Shown in pieces: positions 1 through 8,199 of a stretch of DNA of 28,987 bases. The DNA comes from Acanthaster planci. Taxonomy: Eukaryota; Echinodermata; Asteroidea; Valvatida; Acanthasteridae. Within the stretch, counting starts at the first letter, position 1. Each line of letters opens with the position of its first letter. The notes below the pieces were generated by a model. It was given only the letters and a program-made list of their open reading frames with translations. It was not told the DNA's origin and ran no database searches. The position numbers and the translations under genes are program-made. The DNA is taken from the NCBI RefSeq assembly GCF_001949145.1, contig NW_019091598.1:464389-493375 (forward strand), in the 5' to 3' direction.

Positions 1-744
1 GTTGGCCAGTATTGTGACCTTACACGTATGTGCTAGTCGGGTTGCTGCACATAATGTTGGGCTAGGCTGGCTGGCCCCATGCAACGAACTTGTACGTGTT
101 TGCAGCGAATAGCTGTCCTCCGAACATTGGACTGCAGAACGATATACACGTACATTTATATAATGTAAATCAAAGCCAATCGTAGCGCAGGTATGCCTCA
201 CGTGGTATGGCGCTGTGGCACACTGGGTCTGCCAGCTCGGCTAGCCTGGCCATGCACCCATGTGGCGTGAAGATAATCGTGTACCGGTAGACCGCAACAC
301 GTAAATGTAAAGTCAGAAACTTACAGGAAATATTGGGTATTTTTTCAGGGCATCACTGCCAGGAAGAATGGGACACATGGCCAGCTTTGACCGTAAACAA
401 AGTGGGAATTTTTTAGGGCACCACGGCCAATTGTAAGGGCACCGACTGCCACAGCTGCAGTGGCTGCAGTGACATTCGAGCACTGCATGCCCGTGAAATG
501 CAAATGTGAACAGAAATGTTTTTCACAAACTTTTCCATTCATAATGTCAACTTTAAACAGTAATGAACTGTATGCATACATGTACATGTGGTTAGATGAG
601 TGGTTGGTAAAAAAACAATAACACAAACAATTACTGGTATGTAATTATACATGTAGCACGATTCCATCATTGTGCTAACGTTACAGAAGAAAACATAACA
701 GATAACACAAAACATTTACAGACAAAATTGAGGGAAACCAAACA
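1..744. other. Non-coding stretch, no gene seen
   Basis: The first 300 bases are richer in G+C and CpG than most of the window and contain one TACCGGTA palindrome at 282-289. From 345 to 626 the minus strand is open for 93 codons, but the frame has low-complexity Ala/Val runs from a CTGCAGTGG-type repeat near 440-475 and no family signature. I see no RNA gene or mobile element here. Confidence 0.5.
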
Positions 745-1235
745 AAAAGAAATCAACTAAGCATGTGTGTTTTAAGGGATGCTTGAACATGAGCCTAATC
801 CTATTGTTGATGGGAAGTCATTCCACAATCTGGGGAAGAAAAAGAGAATGACATCTTGGAAAACATCCTTTGACCTCTAGGTACCATAGTGTCTGTAGCA
901 GATCGTTGACCCTGTCTTGTTGATTTCTAAAGCAAAATTCTGCCCAAGAAGTTAAGTGAGAGCAGAGTGAACCCATGAATTGTCTTGTAGACATGCATAA
1001 GAATTTTGAAAATGATGTATTTTTAAATATGAAGCCAGTGAAATGATTCCAAAGGGGCAAGGATGCATGTCAGTGTAGCACTTGAAAATGATCCGACCTG
1101 CCATTTTCTGCACATGCTGAAGCCGGAAACCAGCCAAAAGACAACTTAAACTGATCAAAAGATTTTTGCAAAACCGATCAAAGATTATTTTGTCTGACAT
1201 TTCCTTTATACATGTTCGGGATATATCGGTCAATT
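745..1235 (-). pseudogene. Non-LTR retrotransposon relic, reverse transcriptase C-terminal part
   Basis: Read on the minus strand in three frames, this stretch carries the ordered landmarks of the end of a CR1/L2/Jockey-type reverse transcriptase ORF. First comes a LLAGF..LQHVQKMAGRI block (about 1140-1081), matching the family pattern in which LLAGL is followed by LQ.VQNAAARL. Next is FHWL and then FKILMHVYKTIHG (about 1045-970), matching LHWLP...FK.L...YK.LHG. Then comes FFPRLWNDFP (840-811), matching the F.PR..WN.LP box, and finally FKHPLKHT (about 790-770), matching the closing FK..LKT motif. The landmarks sit in different frames and stop codons intervene, so the copy is dead. The 5' part of the element is missing, as is usual for truncated LINE insertions. 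The clade is inferred; the identity as a LINE relic is fairly secure. Confidence 0.72.
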
Positions 1236-1249
1236 TCAGATGATCTTCT

Positions 1250-2174
1250 ATAAAAAAACAAAACCCAATCTCAATATTTTAAAGATTAACAGAGCAAAGT
1301 TGGTGCAAAATACTATCAAAACAGAGCACAATTTACATATACTATGGAATTGCCAACGTACAATGTACATGTAGGTGTGATATACATGTATATACCAAAA
1401 GTGTGGAATTTACATGCGTCTGAAAGGCAGAGGGCAAGCCAGAAGTGGTCAATGAAATGCGTGGGAGAGAAAAAGGGGAAGAGAGAAAAGAGAATACAAG
1501 TGAATTTTCCAAAGCATGTTGTTTTGCTAACATCACAGATGAACACAGTGGCATGGTGACGTCAGCACACTACAGGCTTCATGCTGTGTGAGAATTCTCT
1601 GAGAAACAAAAAGACAGTCTAGGTCAACGAGAGAAGAGGGAAAAAAACCCACTTGGAACGGGGTTAATTCTCAATAACTCTGCAAATTGGAAGAGCTGAT
1701 GGCAGGGGGATGCTCAGTCTGCACTTAAAGCAGTGTACATGTACATGTATACAACACTGGGGTGTTTTCAGATGACTGAATGAGACAGGATACGCAACCA
1801 ATGCCGTGGGTCTCCCCTCTCTCCTGGTTCAAACTGGTTGTAATTGATTAATGAGAGATGAGGCAGGTCAGACATTTCTCACAAATAAATTCCACTGGAG
1901 GGATTCTGGAATTCAAGTACCGGTATTTGTTGATGTCTGAGGGAACCAGCAAATCTATTATGTGCAAGCACTCATAAATCTATTTCTAGTTTTCAATTTA
2001 AGATTCTGATACTCAACTTACAGAATATGTACAATGCATAAATTAATTACTGTAAAAAAAGAGAGAGTGATCCAGTCACATGTACATGTAAACGGCTAAA
2101 CTGTGATTACACAATACATTTTGAACTACGTTTGCTTATTAGTACAAGCATCGTTACTGTATTACACATACACG
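1250..2174. other. Palindrome-rich non-coding stretch
   Basis: Contains scattered TACATGTA palindromes (around 1365, 1385, 1735-1750, 2085), a TACCGGTA-like site near 1919, and one full TGACGTCA palindrome listed separately. Two opposite-strand open frames at 1316-1559 overlap each other and carry no recognisable motif. I see no gene. Confidence 0.5.
1557..1564. promoter_or_regulatory. TGACGTCA palindrome (CRE-type site)
   Basis: A perfect 8-bp CREB/ATF consensus palindrome. A second perfect copy lies about 1.1 kb downstream at 2665-2672. No promoter or gene start is recognisable beside either, so function is conjecture. Confidence 0.3.
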
Positions 2175-2347
2175 TATGGGTGATTCACAATAGTGCACCT
2201 CCAAGACTTGCAATACGTTGACCAATCACAATGTACGAAATCTGTCGACCCAATGCGCGTTTAGAAAGGGTCAACAGATTACCGGCTCTGTGATTGTTCA
2301 ACGGCATTGCAAACTCTTGGAGGGTGCACTTTTGTGAATCGCCCGTA
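2175..2347. mobile_element. Palindromic MITE, copy 1 (TA target sites)
   Basis: A 169-bp body (2177-2345) is flanked by TA on both sides (2175-2176 and 2346-2347). Its two halves are inverted repeats. The left arm runs through GATTCACAATAGTGCACC, CCAAGACTTGCAA, CGTTGACCAATCACAA and CTGTCGACCC. The right arm gives the same series in reverse complement (GGGTCAACAG, TGTGATTG, TTGCAAACTCTTGG, GGGTGCACTTTTGTGAATC). There is no internal coding capacity. TA target sites with long terminal inverted repeats are typical of non-autonomous Tc1/mariner-type or similar cut-and-paste elements; the superfamily is inferred. A related copy lies at 3306-3477. Confidence 0.88.
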
Positions 2348-2664
2348 TTGCAAATAATCAAAATCTTGTCAGGAGAAATGGTAAACATACAACATATTAA
2401 ATTTAGTACAATATTTGATTGCAAAGTATGTAAAACTCATAATATTTTCAAGGCAAAAGATTTATTAGTTGTTTTGCTACATGGTACCGGTATGTACACT
2501 TACGTGTATGGTACATGTATGCAGATCACGTACTGATACATGCACCTGTGCACTCTACATGTATGATGATGATAGGGCCATTAGAAATGGTGCAGATGTA
2601 CACGTACACATGTACACAGTACATATGTGCAGCTTGGAAAAACTGGGTGGTTATAAAGTAAGTG

Positions 2665-2672
2665 TGACGTCA
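2665..2672. promoter_or_regulatory. TGACGTCA palindrome (CRE-type site), second copy
   Basis: Perfect CREB/ATF consensus palindrome. It lies between the two MITE copies with no recognisable promoter nearby. Confidence 0.28.
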
Positions 2673-3197
2673 CTTGGAACCAGGAAGTATAGTTTAACCA
2701 AATGGAGTACACCTCTATGTGTAACTCTTCATTCACGCGCTGGTTCTCGCGCTAATGCCTTTCACACACATCTTTGTGCATGTGACATATACATGTACAT
2801 GTAAATACATGTATACATCCTTTATATTTAACATGTATCACTGGCTTGTGCAGTTATCTATACATGGATCTCAAAAACTAGATATGCAAGCATCTTGATG
2901 TGAAATGGGCATACATGTACATGTATCTTTAACGGGACAAAATGTCTACACAAAGCTGTAATTTAACCCACAGTGTTTCCGAGCCACATACACTGTATAT
3001 CTGTACATATCCCGCACATGTACATGTACCATTTCTAATAGTCTCTGCTGAATCTTCTGAGTATGGGTTGTGCATGTATACATGTACATGTACAACGTAC
3101 ATGTCATTGGTACAACCATACATGTAGGTATCCATTACATGTATGGTACATGTGCCTCGAACAATTTGTACATGTAACTTGAAAGTGCCGGTAAAGC

Positions 3198-3217
3198 AGA
3201 GTTCAGTTCAGTTCAGT
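3198..3217. repeat. Pentanucleotide microsatellite (AGTTC)4
   Basis: Four consecutive AGTTC units directly after GCAG, about 90 bp before the second MITE copy. A simple short repeat with no other feature attached. Confidence 0.8.
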
Positions 3218-3305
3218 CACCATGTATCCATCACATGACACAGCACAAATACAATCCTGGTATACACGTATTAAACTTCTCTCTGCATAAATATTATTCA
3301 TATAA

Positions 3306-3477
3306 TACGCGCGATTTACAAAAGTGCGCCACCAAGAGTTTGCAACACGTTGGCCAATCATAACGCGCGAAATTTGTTGACCCTTTCCAAACGCGCATTG
3401 GGTCGACAAATTTTGTACATTGTGCCTGGTCAATGCGTTGCAAACTCTTGGTGGCGCACTCTTGTGAAACGGCAGTA
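3306..3477. mobile_element. Palindromic MITE, copy 2, inverted relative to copy 1
   Basis: A 168-bp body (3308-3475) with TA at 3306-3307 and 3476-3477. Terminal arms match those of copy 1: GATTTACAAAAGTGCGCCACC on the left (first 20 bases compared), then CAAGAGTTTGCAA, CGTTGGCCAATCATAA, and the complementary series on the right ending GTGAAACGGCAG. The centre decides orientation. Here GTTGACCCTTTCCAAACGCG is followed by CATTGGGTCGAC, the reverse complement of the centre of copy 1 (GTCGACCCAATGCGCG then TTTAGAAAGGGTCAAC). The two copies are therefore independent insertions, or products of an inversion, about 960 bp apart. Copy 2 keeps more CpG (ACGCGCG, ACGCGCA), which would fit a younger insertion. 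Confidence 0.88.
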
Positions 3478-4073
3478 TTGTTTTGGGGCCGGACAGCCTG
3501 TAAAATGAAAAATATAAATGTACCTTACAGGGTAGCCTATGTAATACAAATGTGTGCAGAGCAAAACATGAAAGTTGATCCACAACTACATTTTCCAAAT
3601 TTGAGCATCCCCCTCAAAACCATGGTTACGTTTATTAATGCATAACTTCAAATGTTAAGAAATAGAGAACCAATAAGACAAGTTTTCAAGTAGCCATTTT
3701 TTTGATTCAAAATACTGATATTATTACTGGTGACAGAAAGCAGAATTACAAGTAAACGCACAACGAAGCAAATAGTCCAGTAGGCAGTAGCATCACTTCC
3801 GTACTGTGTTCTTGATATCAAACCTTTTGTTTTACAAAAATAACAATAAGCTACATGTACCTTAGCAGTGCATGTTCATGTAAACTGTACATATACGTAC
3901 ATGTACATGGAGAAGCTTACTGTATGTATGACAAACAGGCATTGAGCTCAATGAGTACTCAATCATGTCAATTAGAATTTCTAGAAGCCTTCAAAATGTC
4001 ACCCAGCTGCAACATGGCTTTCAATGTTTTTTCCCACAGCTTGTCAAACAATGAACTCTGAGCTCATTATTTC
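3478..4073. other. Possible 3' flank of the minus-strand gene candidate
   Basis: Mostly non-coding. Minus-strand AATAAA is at 3636-3631, about 440 nt beyond the candidate stop at 4074, and could serve as a polyadenylation signal. A perfect 14-bp palindrome CATTGAGCTCAATG sits at 3940-3953. An alternative last exon of 13 codons (4006-3968, minus) is possible if the candidate exon at 4074-4178 is spliced at CGA|GTAATC, but the preceding intron would be only 76 nt with a poor pyrimidine tract. Confidence 0.3.
3631..3636 (-). terminator. Candidate polyadenylation signal AATAAA (minus strand)
   Basis: The nearest minus-strand AATAAA downstream of the candidate stop codon at 4074-4076. By chance alone such a hexamer is common in AT-rich DNA, so its role depends entirely on the gene model being right. 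Confidence 0.2.
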
Positions 4074-4178
4074 CTAGATTACTCGATCAATTATTTCGTG
4101 CTGGATATGCCACATGATCAAAACTGCCTTTCTATGAGTGACGTAAACTGCAACATAATCATGCCCTTGAGAATATGC
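4074..4178 (-). CDS. Candidate last exon of the minus-strand gene model
   Basis: Thirty-four codons and TAG, opening after GATTAG on the minus strand in phase 0. The pyrimidine-leaning stretch TTGATTTGTTTTTCGTGCC lies upstream. The frame begins AYSQGHDYVAVYVTHRK and ends HEIIDRVI. A GTAATC near the end could alternatively act as a donor to a 13-codon exon at 4006-3968. Confidence 0.3.
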   Translation of the reverse strand, partial: AYSQGHDYVAVYVTHRKAVLIMWHIQHEIIDRVI

Positions 4179-7100
4179 CTAATCTCAGTCCAGGCACGAA
4201 AAACAAATCAAGTGCAGGCAAATGCTTGGAGCAAAAACAACATGATCAGCTACATGTACATGTCTGGAAATTGCAAGACATAAAAAAATGTATCCGTCAT
4301 ATACAGAGTAAATTTGCCAATGACTGAATGCTCACTTGCTTCATGGTTGATGCACGCTGCCTCCTTGTGTTGATTATGACAAAACAAAGGAGTGGCACGT
4401 CAGGGTTTCTGATCTGGACATGATGACAACGGCTTGCAGCAGTGGCCTCTTCTCAATCCATCGTTAGATTATGCCGTGTGTTGTCAGGTACATGTACATG
4501 TAGTACAAAGCAATGACTACACAATCCTAAGGCAGGGAGTGGATAGGGACGTTTCATGTATAATATCACACATTACATGTACTGGTATCAGAGGGTTCAA
4601 GATGTACATGTACATGGAGGATTGTTGTCAATTGCTTAGCAATTAGAGGGACCAATAGGTTTGTTTACTTTCTTTTGTGAAAAATATTGAGACAGCTGAT
4701 TTTTGAGAAAGTTCTATACATCATGTACATGTAAGTGGATTCCATTTCCCTTCCTTCCCAAATTACATACACGTAGATGTATAAATGTACAGTACATGTA
4801 ATTCATCTACATGTAAAGTGAACATCACAATCTGCCTCCTTTGGGAAAGATCATGGAACATCTGAAGTTGTCATCTCTCTGCAGCAGAAAACTCACTGCC
4901 AAGACAAATGTACATGTAGGGGTGTTAAACAATGTAAGAGCCAATAGTGTACATACAGTACGTGTACATGTAAAGTTACACGTACATGTAAAGTTACAGT
5001 ACATGTGCATGTAAAGTTACAGTACATGTAAAGTTACATGTACATGTAAAGTTACAGTACATGTGCATGTACAGTTACAGTACATGTACATGTAAAGTTA
5101 CAGTACATGTACATGTAAAGTTACAGTACATGTACATGTAAAGTTACAGTACATGTACATGTAAAGTTACAGTACATGTGCATGTAAAGTTACAGTACAT
5201 GTGCATGTAAAGTTACAGTACATGTACATGTAAAGTTACAGTACATGTACATGTAAAGTTACAGTACATATACGCGTACATGTACATGTAGGAACTGCGT
5301 GCACGTACTGGTACCATAGCATTAGTTCATTTTTAATGTTGTGCACAATGCATAATTCTAAATTTGCTTTCACAGAGGTAAGTCTGCATCGACTTACCTC
5401 ATGTATTAGTGATGTAAAAACACAGGAACTACCCGGTATGAGTGGTAAAGCACTGAATTCTTCCTTTCTTTGAAGAAGAATATCATCTGAGAGCAGATTC
5501 ATTTAGGAAATGTAAAGCACAACTCTCCACACTTTTCATCTGATACCAGTAATTTGCAAAACACATTTTTACATGGCTGCAGAAAAAACTGAGTAGCATT
5601 TAAAATTGGGTGACATTTTACAATTCAATCCAAGGGAATGTGTCTGGAGCATTCTTTTGATGGTGATGTGCTTTAAGCAATACTTCTCTGAGATGTTGAT
5701 ACAATCAAGCACTCAAGCTCAGCCAATAAAGAACACATTCCATCTCCAGTTTATTGTCATGGTAACAGATATAAATGGTATGACAGCAGAAGGTTAGCTA
5801 CTGTAATTCTTGGCTAGGCTTTTCTGGAAAGAATGGATACTAAAGGGGTATCTGAACAGGTTTCTCCTCTGCTACAAGTCCACACATGTACACACATATA
5901 GGAGTAGATAGTACATGTACATGTACAAATACTGGTACATGTATGTATGACAATGCACTAACCTTACATGTACATATACATTTATACCTACAGTACTAGT
6001 AGTGTGGACTTCTGAACAGAAAATGTCCACAAGATGCAGGGAGGGAAGATGTTCTGTGGACTTACTGTATCCATGCATGTCCACAGGACGTTTCCCTTCT
6101 CTGAAAAAGAGCTTTAGAGGCATGTTAGGGTTGTCTGTCACAAGGAAGAGGAACAGTCAAGGAAACATTTTACAAAAATCTAGCTGAAAATTGTGTTTCA
6201 GTTCAAGAAAAATGCGTATTTTCACTGAGTTTTCTTAACTACATGAAAACAAAGGAATGTCCACGCTACATGTACATGTACATACAGGTACATGTACATT
6301 AAAGTACACTGAAATGTACACATGTTCAGTGTATAATGTACTGTGTGCATGTACTTGCATAGTCATGGAAGGGAAGCCAAAGTTGTTTGTCTTGTTTAGT
6401 GGCAGTAACAAGTGGCAGAAATGTGCCCAGGTCTGTATGTCATTCACAACTACTTGTACATGTACCGTACATATTAGTATGGCAGTTAAGGCATTCCTAC
6501 CAAACATGCCAAAACATCGCCAGAGGGATATTTGAAAAGAATAAAGTATAACTGTACAGACAAAATCCTTTGAAGTATATAATTAACAAACCCACAAAGG
6601 TACTTATGGGTACATGTGCTTGTAGGATGTTTATGAATAGGAATAAATATGGACCTAAAGACCTACATGTACTCAGCCTGAGAAAAATGGATGCTGATAG
6701 TCCCTGATGACCTGCAGCTCGGACAATTATCAGCATTTGTTCTCCTAATCCAGTAAAAAACAAAAATGTTTAAGACTGGCTAAGCACATACTGGTATTTA
6801 GTCCCTTACAATATGGAATGATGCTCAGTTAAATTTCATACTGTCCAAAATCTATACTGAATTTTGCTACAAGACTGCAACTGCAAACACATACATATGT
6901 AAACTGCTGACTGCAATGGCTGTCCTTCTATTACATGTACATGTACATGAATACATGTGGCACTGTTTGTTAATCCTTAGCCACAGCATGTACCGGTAGG
7001 TACAGTACATGTATCGATGCCTGTGCATGTATCTAGATCACATGGGATTTCACGCTACATGTACATGTACTTCAAAGCAGCGTTGTAATGGGTCGCTAAA

Positions 7101-7893
7101 TTTGTTGACTTGAGTCGAGTCATTTTAACATTGTGACTTGAGTCATTAGGTCAAGAACTCAAGTCAAATTGCCTCACATATTTTGGAAAAAACACAATAA
7201 AAACACAACTACATTTTGTGGTATATTTTCCATGCATAAAGGAAGACAGAAAGACCAGTGTGTGCTGTTCCCATGCTGTGTAGACATCCTGTACTATGTA
7301 TTCATGACTGATATAAGAGCAGTGTCGTGAGTCCGATTTCACATGAGTATTTTTGCTATAATATTTTGCTTTTAATTTTTGAGACTCAAATCTTACAAGC
7401 TTGGACTTGAGTTGAGTCTCCAAGAGAAATTTGTGTTGAGTCATTTGGTCGAAGAGACTCAATTTGAGTCGTTTACCCACTGGTACTCAAGTCCAGTCAC
7501 CAAGAACTGTGACTGAGACAGACTCGAGTCGTTATTGACATTGACTAGAATCATTACCAATGCTTTAAATAGTGCCTAAATCAGTCGCAAATGCGACCAA
7601 AATTTTGCTAATGCGATCATATTTTCACCATCCAGTCCCCATTCGCAACTTAAAATAGCTTAATAACTACTTAAAAATCAAGCTGTACTTGTACATGTAC
7701 ATATACCATACTTTACATGTACGTGCGTCGCGATCATGCGCACGGTTTGGTTGGTTCCCAATCTAAACATACTGTACGTTGTTGATGCACTGTATACAGA
7801 CACTAGGGCCATTTTACAAAGCATGACATGGCATGGGCTCCATTTTTGCTGCTTTTCTGCTGTAACGTAAATGAAACCAGAAACGGAGCTCAT
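4074..7893 (-). CDS. Candidate seven-exon gene of unknown function (hand-built model)
   Basis: Model on the minus strand: 7893-7707, 6711-6673, 6432-6355, 6134-6066, 5486-5398, 4413-4336 and 4178-4074, total 645 nt, giving 214 codons and a TAG stop. Exon phases agree throughout (1,1,1,1,0,0). Donors at the fourth and fifth exons are ACA|GTAAGT and GAG|GTAAGT, and at the sixth CAA|GTGAGC. The first three are weaker (GTATAT, GTACAT, GTACAT). The acceptor before 6134 has a long pyrimidine tract (TTCCTCTTCCTTGTGACAG), and that before 5486 is CTGCTCTCAG. The product is not low-complexity but matches no family I know. The N-terminus (GFIYVTAEKQQKWSPCHVML) faintly resembles the first strands of a PH domain. 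Exons were chosen by eye, so chance assembly is a serious alternative. I could see no signal peptide or membrane segment. Confidence 0.3.
4336..4413 (-). CDS. Candidate internal exon (phase 0-0)
   Basis: Twenty-six codons between ATGTCCAG and CAA|GTGAGC on the minus strand. Translation starts IRNPDVPLLCFVIINTRRQR. Length is a multiple of three, so skipping would keep the frame. It joins in phase to the exon at 5398-5486, or could be bypassed in favour of the alternative terminal exon at 4825-4878. Confidence 0.32.
4825..4878 (-). CDS. Possible alternative terminal exon
   Basis: On the minus strand an excellent acceptor (GTTTTCTGCTGCAG) is followed by 17 codons (RDDNFRCSMIFPKGGRL) and TGA. 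It is phase 0, so it fits directly after the exon at 5398-5486. No usable donor follows, so it could only be a last exon, competing with the 4336-4413 and 4074-4178 pair. It may equally be a cryptic site. Confidence 0.2.
   Translation of the reverse strand, partial: RDDNFRCSMIFPKGGRL
4956..5275. repeat. Minisatellite, 14 copies of a 23-bp unit
   Basis: The unit is GTAAAGTTACAGTACATGTACAT. The core AAAGTTA (once ACAGTTA) occurs 14 times between 4972 and 5258. Units vary mainly by GTACATGTACAT versus GTACATGTGCAT and by a shortened palindrome in three of the first units. The array is nearly perfect in its right half. It incorporates the genome-wide TACATGTA palindrome into each unit and would lie in the intron between the exons at 5398-5486 and 4336-4413 if the gene model is right. 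Confidence 0.95.
5375..5400. promoter_or_regulatory. Perfect hairpin with a GTAAGT splice-donor consensus on both strands
   Basis: GAGGTAAGTC, a six-base spacer TGCATC, then GACTTACCTC: a 10-bp perfect inverted repeat. Each arm reads GAG|GTAAGT 5' to 3' on its own strand, the ideal U1-complementary donor. The minus-strand copy is the donor of the candidate exon 5398-5486. A transcript could fold the donor into a stem and hide it from U1. Confidence 0.6.
5398..5486 (-). CDS. Candidate internal exon with perfect donor
   Basis: Eighty-nine nt on the minus strand between CTGCTCTCAG and GAG|GTAAGT, phase 1 in, 0 out. Translation begins DILLQRKEEFSALPLIPGSS and ends TSLIHE. The donor is an exact consensus. 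This is the best-supported exon in the gene model by splice-site quality. Confidence 0.38.
6066..6134 (-). CDS. Candidate internal exon with strong acceptor and GTAAGT donor
   Basis: Sixty-nine nt on the minus strand, preceded by TTCCTCTTCCTTGTGACAG and followed by ACA|GTAAGT, phase 1 in and out. Translation NPNMPLKLFFREGKRPVDMH then GY. The frame stays open beyond the donor towards 5872, where it decays into palindrome-derived Tyr/Met/Val runs, which suggests the coding part ends at or before the donor. Confidence 0.38.
6355..6432 (-). CDS. Candidate internal exon (phase 1-1)
   Basis: Seventy-eight nt on the minus strand between GACATACAG and GCAA|GTACAT. Translation LGTFLPLVTATKQDKQLWLP then FHDYA. 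The donor GTACAT is weak and part of a TACATGTA-type motif, so the boundary is uncertain. The plus strand is also open here (from an ATG at 6365), which weakens the call. Confidence 0.28.
6673..6711 (-). CDS. Candidate small exon of the minus-strand model
   Basis: Thirty-nine nt on the minus strand between CGAGCTGCAG and CTGA|GTACAT, phase 1 in and out, encoding HQGLSASIFLRL. Its short length and weak donor make it the least secure link in the model. Confidence 0.2.
   Translation of the reverse strand, partial: VIRDYQHPFFSG
7090..7560. repeat. Degenerate GACTTGAGTC / GACTCAAGTC block
   Basis: Repeated variants of GACTTGAGTCGAGTC, ACTCAAGTCAAAT, TTGAGTTGAGTCTCC and GACTCGAGTCG occur on both strands at the two ends of this stretch (7095-7170 and 7380-7545), around a more ordinary centre. 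A mobile element with such terminal motifs, or a decayed short-period satellite, would look like this. A 109-codon minus-strand frame across it is judged an artefact. Similar motifs recur at 24545-24635. Confidence 0.55.
7707..7893 (-). CDS. Candidate first coding exon, CpG-rich
   Basis: The minus-strand ATG at 7893 has A at -3 (CTAGCATGA) and opens 62 codons and one base to ATG|GTATAT. Translation starts MSSVSGFIYVTAEKQQKWSP. A Trp in a basic stretch followed by hydrophobic residues is faintly PH-like, but no family is claimed. The exon and its upstream flank hold the densest CpG in the window (for example GCGTCGCGATCATGCGC on the plus strand at 7724-7740), as expected of a promoter-proximal exon. 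The frame continues past the donor into palindrome DNA. Confidence 0.3.
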
Positions 7894-8165
7894 GCTAGAA
7901 GTAAACGGTGTTGCTGTGATTTAGAGTGTCAGAAATACCGCGATTCATGCAGCAGGGTGTCCTGCGACACGCTGGAACTACGGACATCATAACGTCGGTA
8001 GCTGAACCCTTGGTGAAAACCCTGATTTCGTGGATTGACCTCATTGGCGCTTGTATGCAAGTCATGTGGTGGACATGTGTCGCACCAAGTCATGATTCTT
8101 CGGCATGGATGGACGATGTAAACACAGGGTATTTATACTACATGTGTGTACGTACCGGTACGTTC
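7894..8165 (-). promoter_or_regulatory. CpG-rich block, possible promoter of the minus-strand gene
   Basis: CpG dinucleotides cluster here (ACCGCG, GCGACACGC, ACGTCGG, TTCGTGG, GGCGCT, GTCGCAC, TTCGGC), in contrast to the CpG-poor surroundings. TACATGTA is absent from about 7900 to 8125. The plus strand is also open for 86 codons from a GTG at 7926, with an internal ATG at 7947, so a plus-strand first exon is the main alternative. Confidence 0.28.
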
Positions 8166-8199
8166 ATGAATATTCAGCACAGTTGATAACTAAACTTCA

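Larger units (their letters stand above)
2348..3305. other. Palindrome-rich spacer between the two MITE copies
   Basis: Dense TACATGTA arrays (around 2785-2815, 2910-2925, 3015-3135) and the second TGACGTCA site (2665-2672). A 4-unit AGTTC microsatellite lies at 3198-3217. Open frames on both strands translate the palindromes as Tyr-Met, His-Val or Cys-Thr runs and are artefacts. No gene seen. Confidence 0.5.

Noticed and set aside
2469-3135. Open frames on both strands up to 111 codons
   Set aside because: Their Tyr-Met, His-Val and Cys-Thr runs are translations of the TACATGTA palindrome, which lacks stops in several frames; no family motif is present.
3203-3598. 131-codon minus-strand frame
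   Set aside because: It runs straight through the palindromic MITE copy at 3306-3477 and has no motif.
4956-5275. CRISPR array
   Set aside because: Units follow each other directly with no unique spacers, and the DNA is eukaryotic in character; it is a minisatellite.
7926-8186. 86-codon plus-strand frame as a first exon
   Set aside because: It opens with GTG rather than ATG; the internal ATG at 7947 is possible, but no good donor follows, so the block is listed only as a CpG-rich region.
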